Positions 26,044 to 35,500 of a stretch of 62,641 bases of DNA are shown here, one piece after another; position 1 is the first letter of the stretch; the number at the start of each line of letters is the position of its first letter. Position numbers and translations under genes: made by a program. Source of the stretch: an uncultured Lachnospiraceae bacterium (GTDB taxonomy: Bacteria > Bacillota > Clostridia > Lachnospirales > Lachnospiraceae); contig CATJTQ010000097.1 in NCBI GenBank assembly GCA_949743325.1, forward strand, positions 1 through 62,641, in the 5' to 3' direction. The notes under the pieces are model-generated. The model searched no databases. It was not told the origin of the DNA and saw only the letters and a list, made by a program, of their open reading frames with translations.

Positions 26044-28137
26044 TTGACGGGACGAGAATATGATGATACCAAAATAACTATGATACCACTTGACATTATT
26101 GCAGGTTATGAAGTAAGACCTGGATTTTATGAGATGAATGGCGCAACTGCAATCCCATGCGGGGTTAATTTTACTGTACATTCTTGTAAGGCTACATCCT
26201 GTGAGCTGTTATTATATAAACGTCATTCAGACGAACCATTTGCAGTGCTTCCCTTTCCAGAGCATTATAAAATAGGTGATGTTTACTCAATGATTGTTTT
26301 CAATATAGGAATAGAAGACTTGGAGTATGCATATCGTGTAGATGGTCCAAATGACCCTAAGGCGGGACTTGTATTTGACAAAGAGAAAATATTGCTTGAC
26401 CCATATGCTAAAGCTGTTACAGGGCAAAGCAAATGGGGAAAACGCATGAGCAAGGAGCAGCACTATCATGCGCGTGTTGTCAAGACAAATTACGATTGGG
26501 GAAATTTTAAATATAAAGCCAGACCTTTGCAAGATTTAATTATTTATGAATTACATGTGAGAGGATTTACTTTTGACCCATCGTCGGGAGTTAAGTTCCC
26601 TGGAACATTTGAGGGATTGCAAGAAAAAATCCCATATCTAAAAGAGCTGGGTATAAATGCTGTTGAATTGATGCCTATATTTGAATTTGATGAACTTGGA
26701 AGCGGAAGAGTAGTTGAAGATACACAATTATATGATTATTGGGGATATAATCCAGTATGTTTTTTTGCACCAAACACAGCGTACACAGCGAAAAATGAGG
26801 AGACTAAAGAAGGGAATACATTAAAACAGCTTATTAAAGAGTTTCATGAGAATGGAATAGAAGTAATTTTAGATGTAGTGTTTAACCATACTGCAGAAGG
26901 TAATGATGATGGAGAGATGTTTTCTTTTAAAGGTTTTGACAATCAGATTTATTATTTGTTGACTCCAGAGGGAGAGTATTATAATTTCAGTGGTTGTGGA
27001 AATACACTTAACTGCAATCATCCGGTAGTGCAGCAGCTTATATTAGAATGTTTAAAGTATTGGGTTATAACATATAGAATTGATGGATTTAGATTTGATC
27101 TAGCCTCAATATTAGGACGAAATGAGGACGGCTCTCCTATGAATAAACCGCCGCTTCTGCAGTCGCTTGCATTTGATCCGATTCTAAGTGATGTAAAACT
27201 TATAGCTGAAGCGTGGGATGCAGGAGGACTTTATCAGGTTGGATCATTTCCTTCTTGGAACAGATGGGCAGAGTGGAATGGCAGATATCGCGATGATTTG
27301 AGGAGTTTTTTAAAAGGTGATGGAGGTTTTGCCGATAATGCAGTAAAACGAATATCTGGTTCACTTGATATTTATAATCCAGAACAGCGTGGTGATAATG
27401 TTTCTGTTAACTTCCTTACATGTCATGATGGTTTTACTCTATATGATTTATATTCATATAATATGAAGCATAATGAAGAGAATGCATGGAATAATACTGA
27501 TGGTGCAGATGATAATAGAAGCTGGAATTGTGGTGCTGAAGGTGAGACTGATGATGAAAACATACTTAAACTGCGATATAAGATGATAAGAAATGCGGCG
27601 GCTGTTTTGTTCTGTAGTCGTGGAACACCTATGTTCTTTGCGGGTGATGAATTTTGCAATACACAATTTGGAAATAACAATGCATATTGCCAGGATAATG
27701 AGATTTCATGGCTGAACTGGAATTTAAAAGAAAAGAACAAGGATATTTTTGAATTTTTTAAGTTTATGATTGCTTTTAGAAAGAAGCATGAAATAATTAG
27801 AAAACGTTTGAGATCAAGTGCTTATGGTTTTACGGATGTAAGTTATCATACTGACAGAGCAAATGTATGTAATTATAATTATGACACAAGAATGGTTGGC
27901 GTAATGTTTGCTGGAAGAAAAGCTGATGGCAAAGAGGATATTGTATATATAGCGGTAAACGCTTACTGGGAAAATGTTACTGTACAGCTTCCAAAACTTC
28001 CAATGGGATATTTCTGGAAACTTGCGGTTGATACAGGCAGCAACACATTTGGTTTTAATTTAAGTCAGGATGTAGTTGGACATTGGATAATGGAACCAAG
28101 ATCTGTAGTAATTATGTATGCGAAATCTGTTATGTGA
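26044..28137 (+). CDS. glgX: Glycogen debranching enzyme (GlgX/isoamylase type)
   Basis: A GH13 alpha-1,6-glucosidase of about 697 residues that cuts branch points in glycogen or limit dextrins. An N-terminal CBM48-like domain (about 10-140, AYRVDGPNDPKAGLVFD) precedes the catalytic barrel with DVVFNHTAEG, the nucleophile region GFRFDLASILGR, acid IAEAWDAGG and NFLTCHDGFTLYDLYSYN. I prefer the TTG at 26044, which has GGAGAG 7 bases before it; an upstream in-frame TTG at 26029 would overlap that site. It stands alone here, with a terminator after it; glycogen synthesis genes are not nearby. Confidence 0.92.
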   Translation: MTGREYDDTKITMIPLDIIAGYEVRPGFYEMNGATAIPCGVNFTVHSCKATSCELLLYKRHSDEPFAVLPFPEHYKIGDVYSMIVFNIGIEDLEYAYRVDGPNDPKAGLVFDKEKILLDPYAKAVTGQSKWGKRMSKEQHYHARVVKTNYDWGNFKYKARPLQDLIIYELHVRGFTFDPSSGVKFPGTFEGLQEKIPYLKELGINAVELMPIFEFDELGSGRVVEDTQLYDYWGYNPVCFFAPNTAYTAKNEETKEGNTLKQLIKEFHENGIEVILDVVFNHTAEGNDDGEMFSFKGFDNQIYYLLTPEGEYYNFSGCGNTLNCNHPVVQQLILECLKYWVITYRIDGFRFDLASILGRNEDGSPMNKPPLLQSLAFDPILSDVKLIAEAWDAGGLYQVGSFPSWNRWAEWNGRYRDDLRSFLKGDGGFADNAVKRISGSLDIYNPEQRGDNVSVNFLTCHDGFTLYDLYSYNMKHNEENAWNNTDGADDNRSWNCGAEGETDDENILKLRYKMIRNAAAVLFCSRGTPMFFAGDEFCNTQFGNNNAYCQDNEISWLNWNLKEKNKDIFEFFKFMIAFRKKHEIIRKRLRSSAYGFTDVSYHTDRANVCNYNYDTRMVGVMFAGRKADGKEDIVYIAVNAYWENVTVQLPKLPMGYFWKLAVDTGSNTFGFNLSQDVVGHWIMEPRSVVIMYAKSVM

Positions 28138-28262
28138 TTAAGAAGTATGTAGTAATAAAATTATATTTAGTAGCAATCAAGATATATAAATAATTATAAT
28201 AATATAATTTAGAAACAATATAAATCATTTATTAAAATGGCTATTTAGGCTGAAAATATAAG

Positions 28263-28338
28263 TTAAGGGACTGTTGATAGATAATATTTACACTATTTAA
28301 TATATTGTGTAAATCATTCTCTTTCTACAGTCCCTTAA
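28263..28338. terminator. Bidirectional two-tier hairpin terminator
   Basis: A 12-bp perfect outer stem (TTAAGGGACTGT / ACAGTCCCTTAA) encloses an inner 8-bp stem ATTTACAC/GTGTAAAT. It separates glgX from the convergent chemoreceptor gene. It resembles the long-loop terminators at 5 and 22.6 kb in shape but lacks their loop motif. Confidence 0.75.
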
Positions 28339-28366
28339 TATGTAGAAATGTTAAATTGTGTAACTT

Positions 28367-29953
28367 TTATAAGTTTGAAAATATGTTTAGCTGTTTTTGC
28401 AATTCTCCAACAATTTCTTGATTATTGTACATTCGTGCATTTATTCCAGCCATATCATCCGCAAGACTTTTCGTACTGCCGGCAGCATTGCTGACTCCTG
28501 CCGCAGAACTGTCAATAGCATCTGAAATATTGGATATAGAACCAGCAACTTCATTCATTGCAGTTTTTAGGTGTTCTGTTCGTTTATTAAAAGCTTCAAT
28601 ACAATGTTCAATATAGACAGCATCTTCTCTATACTGTTGTCCTGAGCTTGCTGATTTTTCAAATTCAGACAAAACGGTAGTGCTTAGGTAGTTGACCAGT
28701 TCTTGAGCACTATTTGCTAGATAGTCTACTGCTCTGGTTACTGAGGTATTGACTTCTTGAATATTGTTGGCAGTTTCAGAGCATGAATCAGCCAATTGAC
28801 GAATTTCTTGTGCTACTGCAGCAAAGCCTTTTCCAGCCTCTCCTACATGAGCAGCTTCTAATGAAGCATTTATAGCGATTAGATCGGTTGAAGAAGATAT
28901 AGCTAGTATATCTTTTGTAAGTTCACTAATTTGGTTTACATTACGGCTTTTTTTAATGGCTTCATCAAGGACAGTTAAGATTTCTTCTGTTCTTGTTCTT
29001 ATGGCATTAATTTGTTCTTGTGCAGATTGTTCAATTTTTTCTGCACGCCCCCGCATATCAATAGAATATTCTGTTATTTGCATACATTCGTCTGCCATCT
29101 GTGTCACATCATTTTGTGTATCAGAAGCACTGTTGCGAATAACCGAAGAGCTTTCGACAATTTTTTCAAGTGTATAGGAAAGTTGTTCTGTTAATTGGGA
29201 AAGTGCTTGAACACTGTTGTTTGATCGCTCCGTCCGGTTGTGTACATCTCCAACGACACCAGTAATGCGTTCTGAACTGTCTTGAAGCATTTTCATTATT
29301 TCCCGAATAGGTGCTATTACACGTTTTCTTATAATTCTAAATGCCAACGCAACTAAAAATATTCCTAGAACAAGTGTGACTGCGTTTATAATAGAGGATA
29401 ATATATATACATTAAAAAGTTGATTACGTGCCATTACAGCCTGTTCATTAACAGATGTGTATAGTGTATCGATATTTTTTTCTGTTGCATTGCTGTACAT
29501 TGCAACGTCGCCATTGGCCATAGAGTATGCCTCCTGTGTTTTACTGTCGGCGCTGGCGCATACAAGGCCAATTAATGAATGTTTGAATGAATTATAGTTT
29601 TCTAGTAGAGAATTATAATCTTCTAAATCTGCTTTTGTTACATAATTTTTATACACAGACAGTTTATCATCTAATGCAGATTCTTCTGCTTTGATTTCTT
29701 GGACTAAACTAATCATAGTAGCATGATCAGAAGCTACTATATGTGATAATGCCAGACGATGTATATCCATCATCGAGCGTCTGATATCTTCAAGATGTTT
29801 TTCACTGACCATAAATTTATCTACAATAATTCCCGCATTTGAATTAACATTGTTAATATTGAATACTGCAAGTATATTGGATAATAAAGTTACCAATCCC
29901 AGCAGAATGATGGGAAAAATCAATCTCTGCTGTAACGTAAGCCTGCTATTCAT
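28367..29953 (-). CDS. Methyl-accepting chemotaxis protein (chemoreceptor)
   Basis: A 528-residue membrane receptor. TM1 is about 10-32, followed by a four-helix-bundle type sensor (about 35-185), TM2 about 188-210, a linker and the signalling hairpin. The tip reads IAINASLEAAHVGEAGKGFAA and then EIRQLADSCSET; the usual Arg of EAARAGE is His here, a mild deviation. It would signal through CheA/CheW to the flagella. It follows the sugar-binding lipoprotein gene by 44 bases on the same strand, so both are probably one transcript and a binding-protein-mediated chemotaxis pair is likely. The start is supported by GGAGG 8 bases upstream. Confidence 0.92.
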   Translation of the reverse strand: MNSRLTLQQRLIFPIILLGLVTLLSNILAVFNINNVNSNAGIIVDKFMVSEKHLEDIRRSMMDIHRLALSHIVASDHATMISLVQEIKAEESALDDKLSVYKNYVTKADLEDYNSLLENYNSFKHSLIGLVCASADSKTQEAYSMANGDVAMYSNATEKNIDTLYTSVNEQAVMARNQLFNVYILSSIINAVTLVLGIFLVALAFRIIRKRVIAPIREIMKMLQDSSERITGVVGDVHNRTERSNNSVQALSQLTEQLSYTLEKIVESSSVIRNSASDTQNDVTQMADECMQITEYSIDMRGRAEKIEQSAQEQINAIRTRTEEILTVLDEAIKKSRNVNQISELTKDILAISSSTDLIAINASLEAAHVGEAGKGFAAVAQEIRQLADSCSETANNIQEVNTSVTRAVDYLANSAQELVNYLSTTVLSEFEKSASSGQQYREDAVYIEHCIEAFNKRTEHLKTAMNEVAGSISNISDAIDSSAAGVSNAAGSTKSLADDMAGINARMYNNQEIVGELQKQLNIFSNL

Positions 29954-29997
29954 GAATTCTCCTCCAATAATAGAATTTATTAATTATAAGTATTGTT

Positions 29998-31233
29998 TTA
30001 TCTGGATGTCACATCTTTAACCAGTCGGTCCAACTGCACTTGGATCGCTTCATTGTTTGGATTGCCATGAGACATGTTAACAGCAAATTCAGATACAGGA
30101 TCCCAGAATTTTCCTCCCACTCGCTGGAGCTGGGAGTACTCTGACTGTGCAATAAGAGCTGTAATTGCCAAAGAAGATTGAACTTCTGAGGAGTTAGCAG
30201 CTTTAATATTTGAAGGACCTTGACCTCGCATAACAAAGCGCAGCGTTTGGTTTTTCTCATTAGTAATCCATTCAGCCAGTTTTGCAGCCCATTCTGAGTT
30301 TTTTGAGTAAGCGTTTACACCTATAAGTTTACAGCCTGAAAAAGAAGCCATTTGAATTTCCTGACCTGCACAAGTGTATGTAGGAAGTTTTGCGGCTCCA
30401 GTATTTTCCCCCCATGCTTCCTCAATGGCTACAGAATTCCATACGCCGCTAATGCCGGCAATGACAGATCCATCCTTCACTCCGGACAAAAATTGTTCAT
30501 CTGTCATATTGGCAAATCCAGAACTGGAAGCAATAGATAACATAGCTTGGGCAACGTCTACTCCTTTAATTGGATTATCAGTGCTGTTCCAATTACAGTA
30601 ATTAGTTATGCCATCTTCATTAAGACCTATCTTTAAACCTGTATTTCCAAAAAATGAGTAGACATACCATGCAGAAGACCAATCCATAGTAACTTTAAGA
30701 TTTTGGGTTGATGCAATTTCTATCATGCGATTAAAGCTCTGGATATCATTCTCAGAGAAGTAAGCCTTATTGTAGTAAAGAAAATATCCGTTATCAGCTG
30801 TCAATGGATATGCATATAATTTACCATTTACGCTGGCAGCGTCAGCCGCTGCTGCAAGGTTTGAATTGCGAATATCAGTTTGATTTTTTATCGGGTCAAG
30901 AACACCTGCAGCAGCAAGTGCAGCAACCTGATCATCCGCAAAAGCAAACACATCGGCAGCATTTTCTAAATCTCCTAGCAGAGAGTCTTTGCAGTGGGAT
31001 TCACTTTGAGATTGATAGACGATATTAAAGTTTGCCTTATCAGCATAGTGATTTTTGAATGATACAATGATTTCCTGCAAAAGTTCTTTGTCTTCATCGG
31101 CTCCCCAAACAGTCAAGTCTACCATTTGTTTTGTGGATTGTTTAGTTTCAGATGAAGGTGTTTGTTTTTTGCATGAAGTCATTAAAATAAAAATGCTTAT
31201 AAAAAGCAGTGCGAGAAAAAAGTTTCTTTTCAT
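29998..31233 (-). CDS. Extracellular sugar-binding lipoprotein (ABC-type, maltodextrin-like)
   Basis: A 411-residue lipoprotein with signal peptide ending LMTSCKKQ, then a periplasmic-binding fold type II protein: LTVWGADEDKELLQEI, ADVFAFADDQVAALAAAGVL, GKLYAYPLTADNGYFLYYNK and GVWNSVAIEEAWG, all typical for the maltose/maltodextrin group of solute-binding proteins. No permease or ATPase gene is adjacent; instead a chemoreceptor gene follows. It may feed an importer elsewhere that uses the orphan MsmK, or serve only as a ligand sensor for chemotaxis. It has its own good promoter. Confidence 0.9.
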   Translation of the reverse strand: MKRNFFLALLFISIFILMTSCKKQTPSSETKQSTKQMVDLTVWGADEDKELLQEIIVSFKNHYADKANFNIVYQSQSESHCKDSLLGDLENAADVFAFADDQVAALAAAGVLDPIKNQTDIRNSNLAAAADAASVNGKLYAYPLTADNGYFLYYNKAYFSENDIQSFNRMIEIASTQNLKVTMDWSSAWYVYSFFGNTGLKIGLNEDGITNYCNWNSTDNPIKGVDVAQAMLSIASSSGFANMTDEQFLSGVKDGSVIAGISGVWNSVAIEEAWGENTGAAKLPTYTCAGQEIQMASFSGCKLIGVNAYSKNSEWAAKLAEWITNEKNQTLRFVMRGQGPSNIKAANSSEVQSSLAITALIAQSEYSQLQRVGGKFWDPVSEFAVNMSHGNPNNEAIQVQLDRLVKDVTSR

Positions 31234-31266
31234 AAAATATCGTGCCTTCCTGTAAAATTTATCGAT

Positions 31267-31295
31267 ATTATAACATTTTTCGATTTTCTTAGCAA
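31267..31295 (-). promoter_or_regulatory. Promoter for the sugar-binding lipoprotein and chemoreceptor genes
   Basis: On the minus strand TTGCTA (31290-31295) and a perfect TATAAT (31267-31272) are 17 bases apart, about 35 bases before the start at 31233. Confidence 0.7.
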
Positions 31296-31394
31296 TCAGA
31301 TTTTAGGAAATAATAGTAAATAAAAACATTAAAAAAATGAACTTATTAATAGAAATTTACTACAATATATCTTGGAAATGTCCTCAAAGGTACA

Positions 31395-31423
31395 GTGACA
31401 GTTACTGGACTAAATGGTATAAT
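31395..31423 (+). promoter_or_regulatory. Promoter for the XRE regulator operon
   Basis: GTGACA (31395-31400), 17 bases, TATAAT (31418-31423), about 60 bases before the start at 31486. Confidence 0.65.
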
Positions 31424-31485
31424 CATAATATAGTAAATATAATAATATTTTTCATTTATTATTAAATTTAAAAGGAGAATGTACT

Positions 31486-31887
31486 ATGGATAAGAGGGAT
31501 TTGGAGCAAAGTAAGAGATTAAAGAAGCTGCGTCTTGAAAATGGCTATACACAGGAGCAGATTGCAGAAATTCTTGAGATTACTACATCAGGTTATAAGA
31601 AGATTGAAAATGGTGAGTGCAGATTAACAAAAGAAAAGTTAATTATGCTTGTTGAGAAATTAAATATTTCTGAAGGATATTTATTATTTGGAAATCGTTC
31701 TTTAATGGATACAATATGGGTCGAAGTTATGAGCTTGTCTGATGAAGAGAAAATGAGAATTCTTTTGAGACTAAACGAGTATTTTATTGATATTAAGAAA
31801 AGTTCTATGTTTGAGAAAAAATATTTAGATGAAGCTGATGCAAAAATTTCTGAAATAATTAAATGGATGAGTGATGATAAATTATAA
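31486..31887 (+). CDS. XRE-family helix-turn-helix transcriptional regulator
   Basis: A 133-residue DNA-binding protein. Residues 11-65 are a Cro/CI-type HTH (RLKKLRLENGYTQEQIAEIL, then TTSGYKKIENGE and LIMLVEKLNISEGYLLFG). The C-terminal 65 residues are helical with no known motif. AGGAG sits 8 bases before the ATG. The LytTR response regulator gene starts at its stop codon, so the two probably act together or at least are cotranscribed. Target unknown. Confidence 0.85.
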   Translation: MDKRDLEQSKRLKKLRLENGYTQEQIAEILEITTSGYKKIENGECRLTKEKLIMLVEKLNISEGYLLFGNRSLMDTIWVEVMSLSDEEKMRILLRLNEYFIDIKKSSMFEKKYLDEADAKISEIIKWMSDDKL

Positions 31888-31888
31888 T

Positions 31889-32611
31889 ATGTGTAGGAAT
31901 ATTTTAATAGTTACAGATAATAAATTATTATCTGAAAAATTGCATCAGATTATCAAAAAAATACATAAGTTTGTAGTTGTTTTTTTCGTTAATAACATAG
32001 AGGAGGGATATAATGCCTTAATGCAAAGGCAAATACATTTGTTTATTGTAGATATTAAATTAGGAGATGTGTCTGGGTTCAGGTTTATACAAGAATTAAG
32101 AAGTGTAAAAAGGTATGAATTTATGCCTGTAATACTTTTATCTTCAATAGAGGATTCTAAATTATATTCATATAGTCAGCTTGGTTGTTTTGGTTATTTT
32201 GAGAAACCTTTTGACAGTAAACAGCTTGCAAAAAGTATAAATAAAGCTTTAAATTTTCCTGTACTAACGGATAGAGATAGATATATTTATTTTAGAAAAG
32301 ATGGCGTTCTATTTTCAAAATGTGTAAATGATATATATTTTATTGAAATAAGCAGAGCTGGAGTAATGGTTTATGGTGAAAAAGATATATTGGAAGTTCC
32401 TTATAAATCTTGCTCGGAAATTTTAGATGAATTAGGTTCTCTATCGTTTATTCAGTGTAACAGACAAGTTATAGTTAACAGTCAATATATTGAACAGATT
32501 GACTACGCTAGGCGTTATATAAAATTAAAAAATTTTAGTAAACTTATAGATATTGGTCCTGTGATGAAGAGTAGATTTAAAGCTGCAATGGAAGCAGGAA
32601 CAGATAATTGA
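31889..32611 (+). CDS. LytTR-type response regulator
   Basis: About 240 residues: an N-terminal receiver (about 1-120, with IVTDN, phosphoacceptor candidate in LFIVDIKLGDVSG, LLSS and FEKPF) and a C-terminal LytTR DNA-binding domain (about 140-240, FSKCVNDIYFIEISRAG, FIQCNRQVIVNSQYIEQID). The ATG at 31889 lies one base after the previous stop; an upstream in-frame ATG at 31871 would overlap the previous gene and is the alternative. No histidine kinase gene is beside it, so it is an orphan regulator in this window. The first acidic pair of the receiver is reduced to a single Asp, which may weaken metal binding. Confidence 0.85.
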   Translation: MCRNILIVTDNKLLSEKLHQIIKKIHKFVVVFFVNNIEEGYNALMQRQIHLFIVDIKLGDVSGFRFIQELRSVKRYEFMPVILLSSIEDSKLYSYSQLGCFGYFEKPFDSKQLAKSINKALNFPVLTDRDRYIYFRKDGVLFSKCVNDIYFIEISRAGVMVYGEKDILEVPYKSCSEILDELGSLSFIQCNRQVIVNSQYIEQIDYARRYIKLKNFSKLIDIGPVMKSRFKAAMEAGTDN

Positions 32612-32641
32612 AAAAAGGGGGAATTCATGTTATGATATTTT

Positions 32642-33766
32642 ATGAAAGGACAAGCTGTTTGTGGAATAAGAAAACCGGGTGTTCCAACTAACATGGAAAA
32701 AAATATAGATTTAGAATATAAAGATGAGCTTTATCAATCGATTCAGAAATTGAATTTAATGAATGATGATCTTATGACGTTAGTGTTTGATAAAAACATT
32801 AAAGCGGCAGAGTTATTATTAAATATTATTCTTGGAAATCATGAACTGAAGGTTATAGAAGTTTTGGCTCAGCGTGAATATAAGAATTCGATGGCTGATG
32901 GAAGATCTATTATTTTAGATATCTATGCAGTTGATCAATTTGGAAAAGTATATGATATTGAGATTCAACGTTCTATGTCAGGAGCAGATGTTCACAGAGC
33001 AAGATTTCATAGCAGTATGATAGATACTAAGATGTTGAAAGAAGGACAGAATTTTAGAGAATTACATGATTCATATGTTATATTTATTACAGAAAGTGAT
33101 TTTGTAGGCAAAGGATTATCATTATATCATATTGAGCGTATGTATAAAGAGACAGGAGAACTGTTTAATGATGGTTCACATATTATTTATGTAAATGGAA
33201 GCTATAAAAATAATGAGGATCCTGTAGGAAAGCTTATGCATGATTTTAGATGTACAAGCTATGAAGATATGTTTTATTCAGAATTGGCACAACCAGTTAA
33301 GTATTTTAAGGAGACGGAAGGAGGTAAAAAGATTATGGGTAGCGCATTCGAAGAATTGGCACAAAAAGTTGGACAAAAAATAGGAGAAAGAATAGCTGTA
33401 GAAATAGCAGAAGAGAAAGCTAAAGAAATAGCGGAAGAGAGAGCTAAAGAAATGGCAGAAGAGAAAGCTAAAGAAATGGCGGAAGAGAAAGCTAAAGAAA
33501 TGGCGGAAGAGAAAGCTAAAGAAATGGCGGAAGTAATAGCTAAAGATATAGCAGAAAAAATAGCAGAAAAGAGAGCTAAAGAAATGGCAGAAGAGAAGGT
33601 TAAAGAATTATTCCAACAGAAAATAGGAGAAAATTCAAAAGAAGAGAGATATGCATTTGCTCGACGTATGATTGCAAGAGGGAAACTGACTGTTGAAGAA
33701 ATTGCCGAAGATGCAGATTTGCCGATTGAAGTAGTAAAAGATTTAGCAGGAGTGTTGATGGTATGA
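32642..33766 (+). CDS. Rpn-family PD-(D/E)XK nuclease / putative transposase
   Basis: A 374-residue protein of the recombination-promoting nuclease family. Residues 35-240 hold the nuclease fold: MTLVFDKNIKAAELLLNIIL, ILDIYAVDQFGKVYDIEIQR (catalytic Asp and Glu-x-Gln) and HRARFHSSMIDTKML. Then comes a long Glu/Lys/Ala helix (260-320) encoded by a 24-bp tandem repeat, and a conserved tail ERYAFARRMIARGKLTVEEIAE. The ATG at 32642 is 21 bases from a G-rich ribosome site; a second ATG at 32693 (MEKNIDLEYK) is the other possible start. Such genes are common in Lachnospiraceae and often multicopy; they cut DNA and aid RecA-independent recombination in E. coli relatives. Confidence 0.85.
   Translation: MKGQAVCGIRKPGVPTNMEKNIDLEYKDELYQSIQKLNLMNDDLMTLVFDKNIKAAELLLNIILGNHELKVIEVLAQREYKNSMADGRSIILDIYAVDQFGKVYDIEIQRSMSGADVHRARFHSSMIDTKMLKEGQNFRELHDSYVIFITESDFVGKGLSLYHIERMYKETGELFNDGSHIIYVNGSYKNNEDPVGKLMHDFRCTSYEDMFYSELAQPVKYFKETEGGKKIMGSAFEELAQKVGQKIGERIAVEIAEEKAKEIAEERAKEMAEEKAKEMAEEKAKEMAEEKAKEMAEVIAKDIAEKIAEKRAKEMAEEKVKELFQQKIGENSKEERYAFARRMIARGKLTVEEIAEDADLPIEVVKDLAGVLMV
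33410..33529 (+). repeat. 24-bp tandem repeat inside the Rpn gene
   Basis: Five consecutive 24-base units with core GAAGAGAAAGCTAAAGAAAT; units three to five (33458-33529) are identical, the first two differ at one to three bases, and degenerate units continue to about 33600. Each unit adds eight residues (EEKAKEMA) to a helix, so copy number can change without breaking the frame. Confidence 0.9.
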
Positions 33767-33797
33767 TATAACAATTCAATATAGTTTTAATTTTAAT

Positions 33798-33837
33798 AAA
33801 TATCCCCGATTGTAATTAAATTGTATCGGGGATATTT
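33798..33837. terminator. Bidirectional terminator between the Rpn and Na/Pi genes
   Basis: A 13-bp perfect stem, AAATATCCCCGAT with ATCGGGGATATTT, a 14-base loop and a T-run; it stands between two convergent genes. Confidence 0.9.
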
Positions 33838-33850
33838 TTTGTCAATGGTA

Positions 33851-35500
33851 TTAATCTAAGTCATAAGAATTTTCATCATATATTGCAAAAGCAATATTTG
33901 TAGCATGATCGGATACTCTTTCTAAGTTTGATAGTAAATCTGAATAGATAGCGCTCATTGCGCTGCATTCACCTTTGGACATTCTGTTTATATGGTTGTT
34001 TTGAAATTCTTTTTCCATAATATCTACATCATTTTCTAAAGTTACTATATCATGAAGATATTCTTTATTTTGGTCTGTAAAAGTATCAATTGAGTAATGA
34101 ACAGTCTTAATCACTTTTGCAAACATCTGTTTAATTTCACTGCAGCCAATTTGACTGAACTCTATATTATTTTCTATTCTGCTCTGTGCAAATTCTGCAA
34201 GATTTTCAGCGTGATCACCAATTCTTTCCAAATCACTGACAACGTGGAAATAACCTGCAATATATTTAGAATAACTAATAGGCATTGTTCCGCCTTGTGT
34301 CATTGTCACAAGGTATTTAGTAATTTCATCACTTAAAAAATCAATCTCTTCCTCAGTCTCATAAACTTTTTGAATAGCAGAGTCATTTTTGCTCATAAGG
34401 GCGTCAAATGATCTTTGTAGATTATCGGCAGCAAGTTTTCCCATATGTTTAATTTCATTGGTAACTTCAATAATCGTAATTGATGGTGAACTTGCAAGGT
34501 TTTGATTAATATATTTAAGTTCAAATCTCGAAGATTTCTTATCATCACCAGGAATAACAATATGAGTAAGTTTTACAAGCAACTTAGTAAATGGAAGGAA
34601 AATAATAACTTCAAATACCTTAATCAATGTATCAGCATTTGCGACTGCGCGCGCCATCTCTGTAGTACCAGAACCATTTGAAACGGCAAGTATAAACTCT
34701 TGAAATTGTTCCGAAAATGGAATAAGCAGAAGACCAGTTACAATAGCGCCAATTATATTAAATAATAAATGTATCATGGCAGAACGTTTTGCTTCTTTCT
34801 TGCCGTTAAATCCGGCAAGTAATGCAGGAATACATGCGCCTATATTGCTTCCAAGAATTAAATATAATAGAACATTTAATTCTCCATAGCTCATTACACC
34901 TGTGCTTGCAAGTGTTATCAGTATACCAATAAATGCAGATGTACTCTGCAGAATAGCTGTAATAATAAAACCAATAATGACACATAAAAAAGGATTGCTT
35001 ATTGATGAAATAAGTTCAGTAATCCATGGCGCATCTTTAATTGCACTCAGCGAAGTTTTCATTGTTGACATACCAAAGAAAAGAATACCAAAACCTAGGC
35101 ATACCTCTCCAATTTTTTGTACAATAGGTTTTTTCATAAATTTACACATAATTACACCTACAAGAATAAAAGCAGGTGCGATAATGTCAAAATTAAATGA
35201 TACTAACTGTCCAGTTACGGTAGTACCTATGTTTGCACCAAGAATGGGACCAACTGACTGAGTTAACGTCATAAGTCCAGAGTTTACAAAGCTGACCACC
35301 ATAACGGTTGATGCGCTAGATGACTGAATTATTGCAGTAAAAATAAGTCCAACTATTACACCTATAAAAGTATTTTTTGTACACATTGCGAGTACATTTT
35401 TCATTTTTGCCCCAGCAACTTTCTCAAGTCCCTCGCTCATAAGTTTCATTCCATATAAGAAGAACCCCAGTCCGGCGGCAAGTCCAAATGCCAATTCCAT
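33851..35500 (-). CDS. Na+/phosphate cotransporter with PhoU-like tail
   Basis: A 549-residue membrane protein of the NptA/YjbB group. Two repeats carry the family signature (GLIFTAIIQSSSASTVMVV near residue 55 and GFIITAILQSTSAFIGILI near 190) among about nine hydrophobic segments, and GANIGTTVTGQLVS is conserved. The last 190 residues are PhoU-like helices (ERIGDHAENLAEFAQS, LERVSDHATNIAFAI). It would move phosphate with sodium; in some bacteria such proteins mainly export phosphate. AGAGAGG precedes the ATG. The 5' leader on the minus strand contains a 9-bp hairpin (ATAACTTTT/AAAAGTTAT, near 35527-35552). Confidence 0.9.
   Translation of the reverse strand: MELAFGLAAGLGFFLYGMKLMSEGLEKVAGAKMKNVLAMCTKNTFIGVIVGLIFTAIIQSSSASTVMVVSFVNSGLMTLTQSVGPILGANIGTTVTGQLVSFNFDIIAPAFILVGVIMCKFMKKPIVQKIGEVCLGFGILFFGMSTMKTSLSAIKDAPWITELISSISNPFLCVIIGFIITAILQSTSAFIGILITLASTGVMSYGELNVLLYLILGSNIGACIPALLAGFNGKKEAKRSAMIHLLFNIIGAIVTGLLLIPFSEQFQEFILAVSNGSGTTEMARAVANADTLIKVFEVIIFLPFTKLLVKLTHIVIPGDDKKSSRFELKYINQNLASSPSITIIEVTNEIKHMGKLAADNLQRSFDALMSKNDSAIQKVYETEEEIDFLSDEITKYLVTMTQGGTMPISYSKYIAGYFHVVSDLERIGDHAENLAEFAQSRIENNIEFSQIGCSEIKQMFAKVIKTVHYSIDTFTDQNKEYLHDIVTLENDVDIMEKEFQNNHINRMSKGECSAMSAIYSDLLSNLERVSDHATNIAFAIYDENSYDLD

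Noticed and set aside
28263-28338. Third member of the motif-bearing terminator family
   Set aside because: It has the two-tier shape but neither TGAGACAATG nor TGAGCAAAT, so it is kept as a plain terminator.
32642-33766. An insertion sequence around the Rpn transposase-like gene
   Set aside because: No terminal inverted repeats or target duplications are visible on either side, and the gene ends in its own terminator; Rpn proteins are not simple transposases.
33274-33774. 166-codon minus-strand open frame with Ser/Ala repeats
   Set aside because: It is the shadow of the tandem repeat in the Rpn gene; the repeat keeps the opposite strand open by chance.
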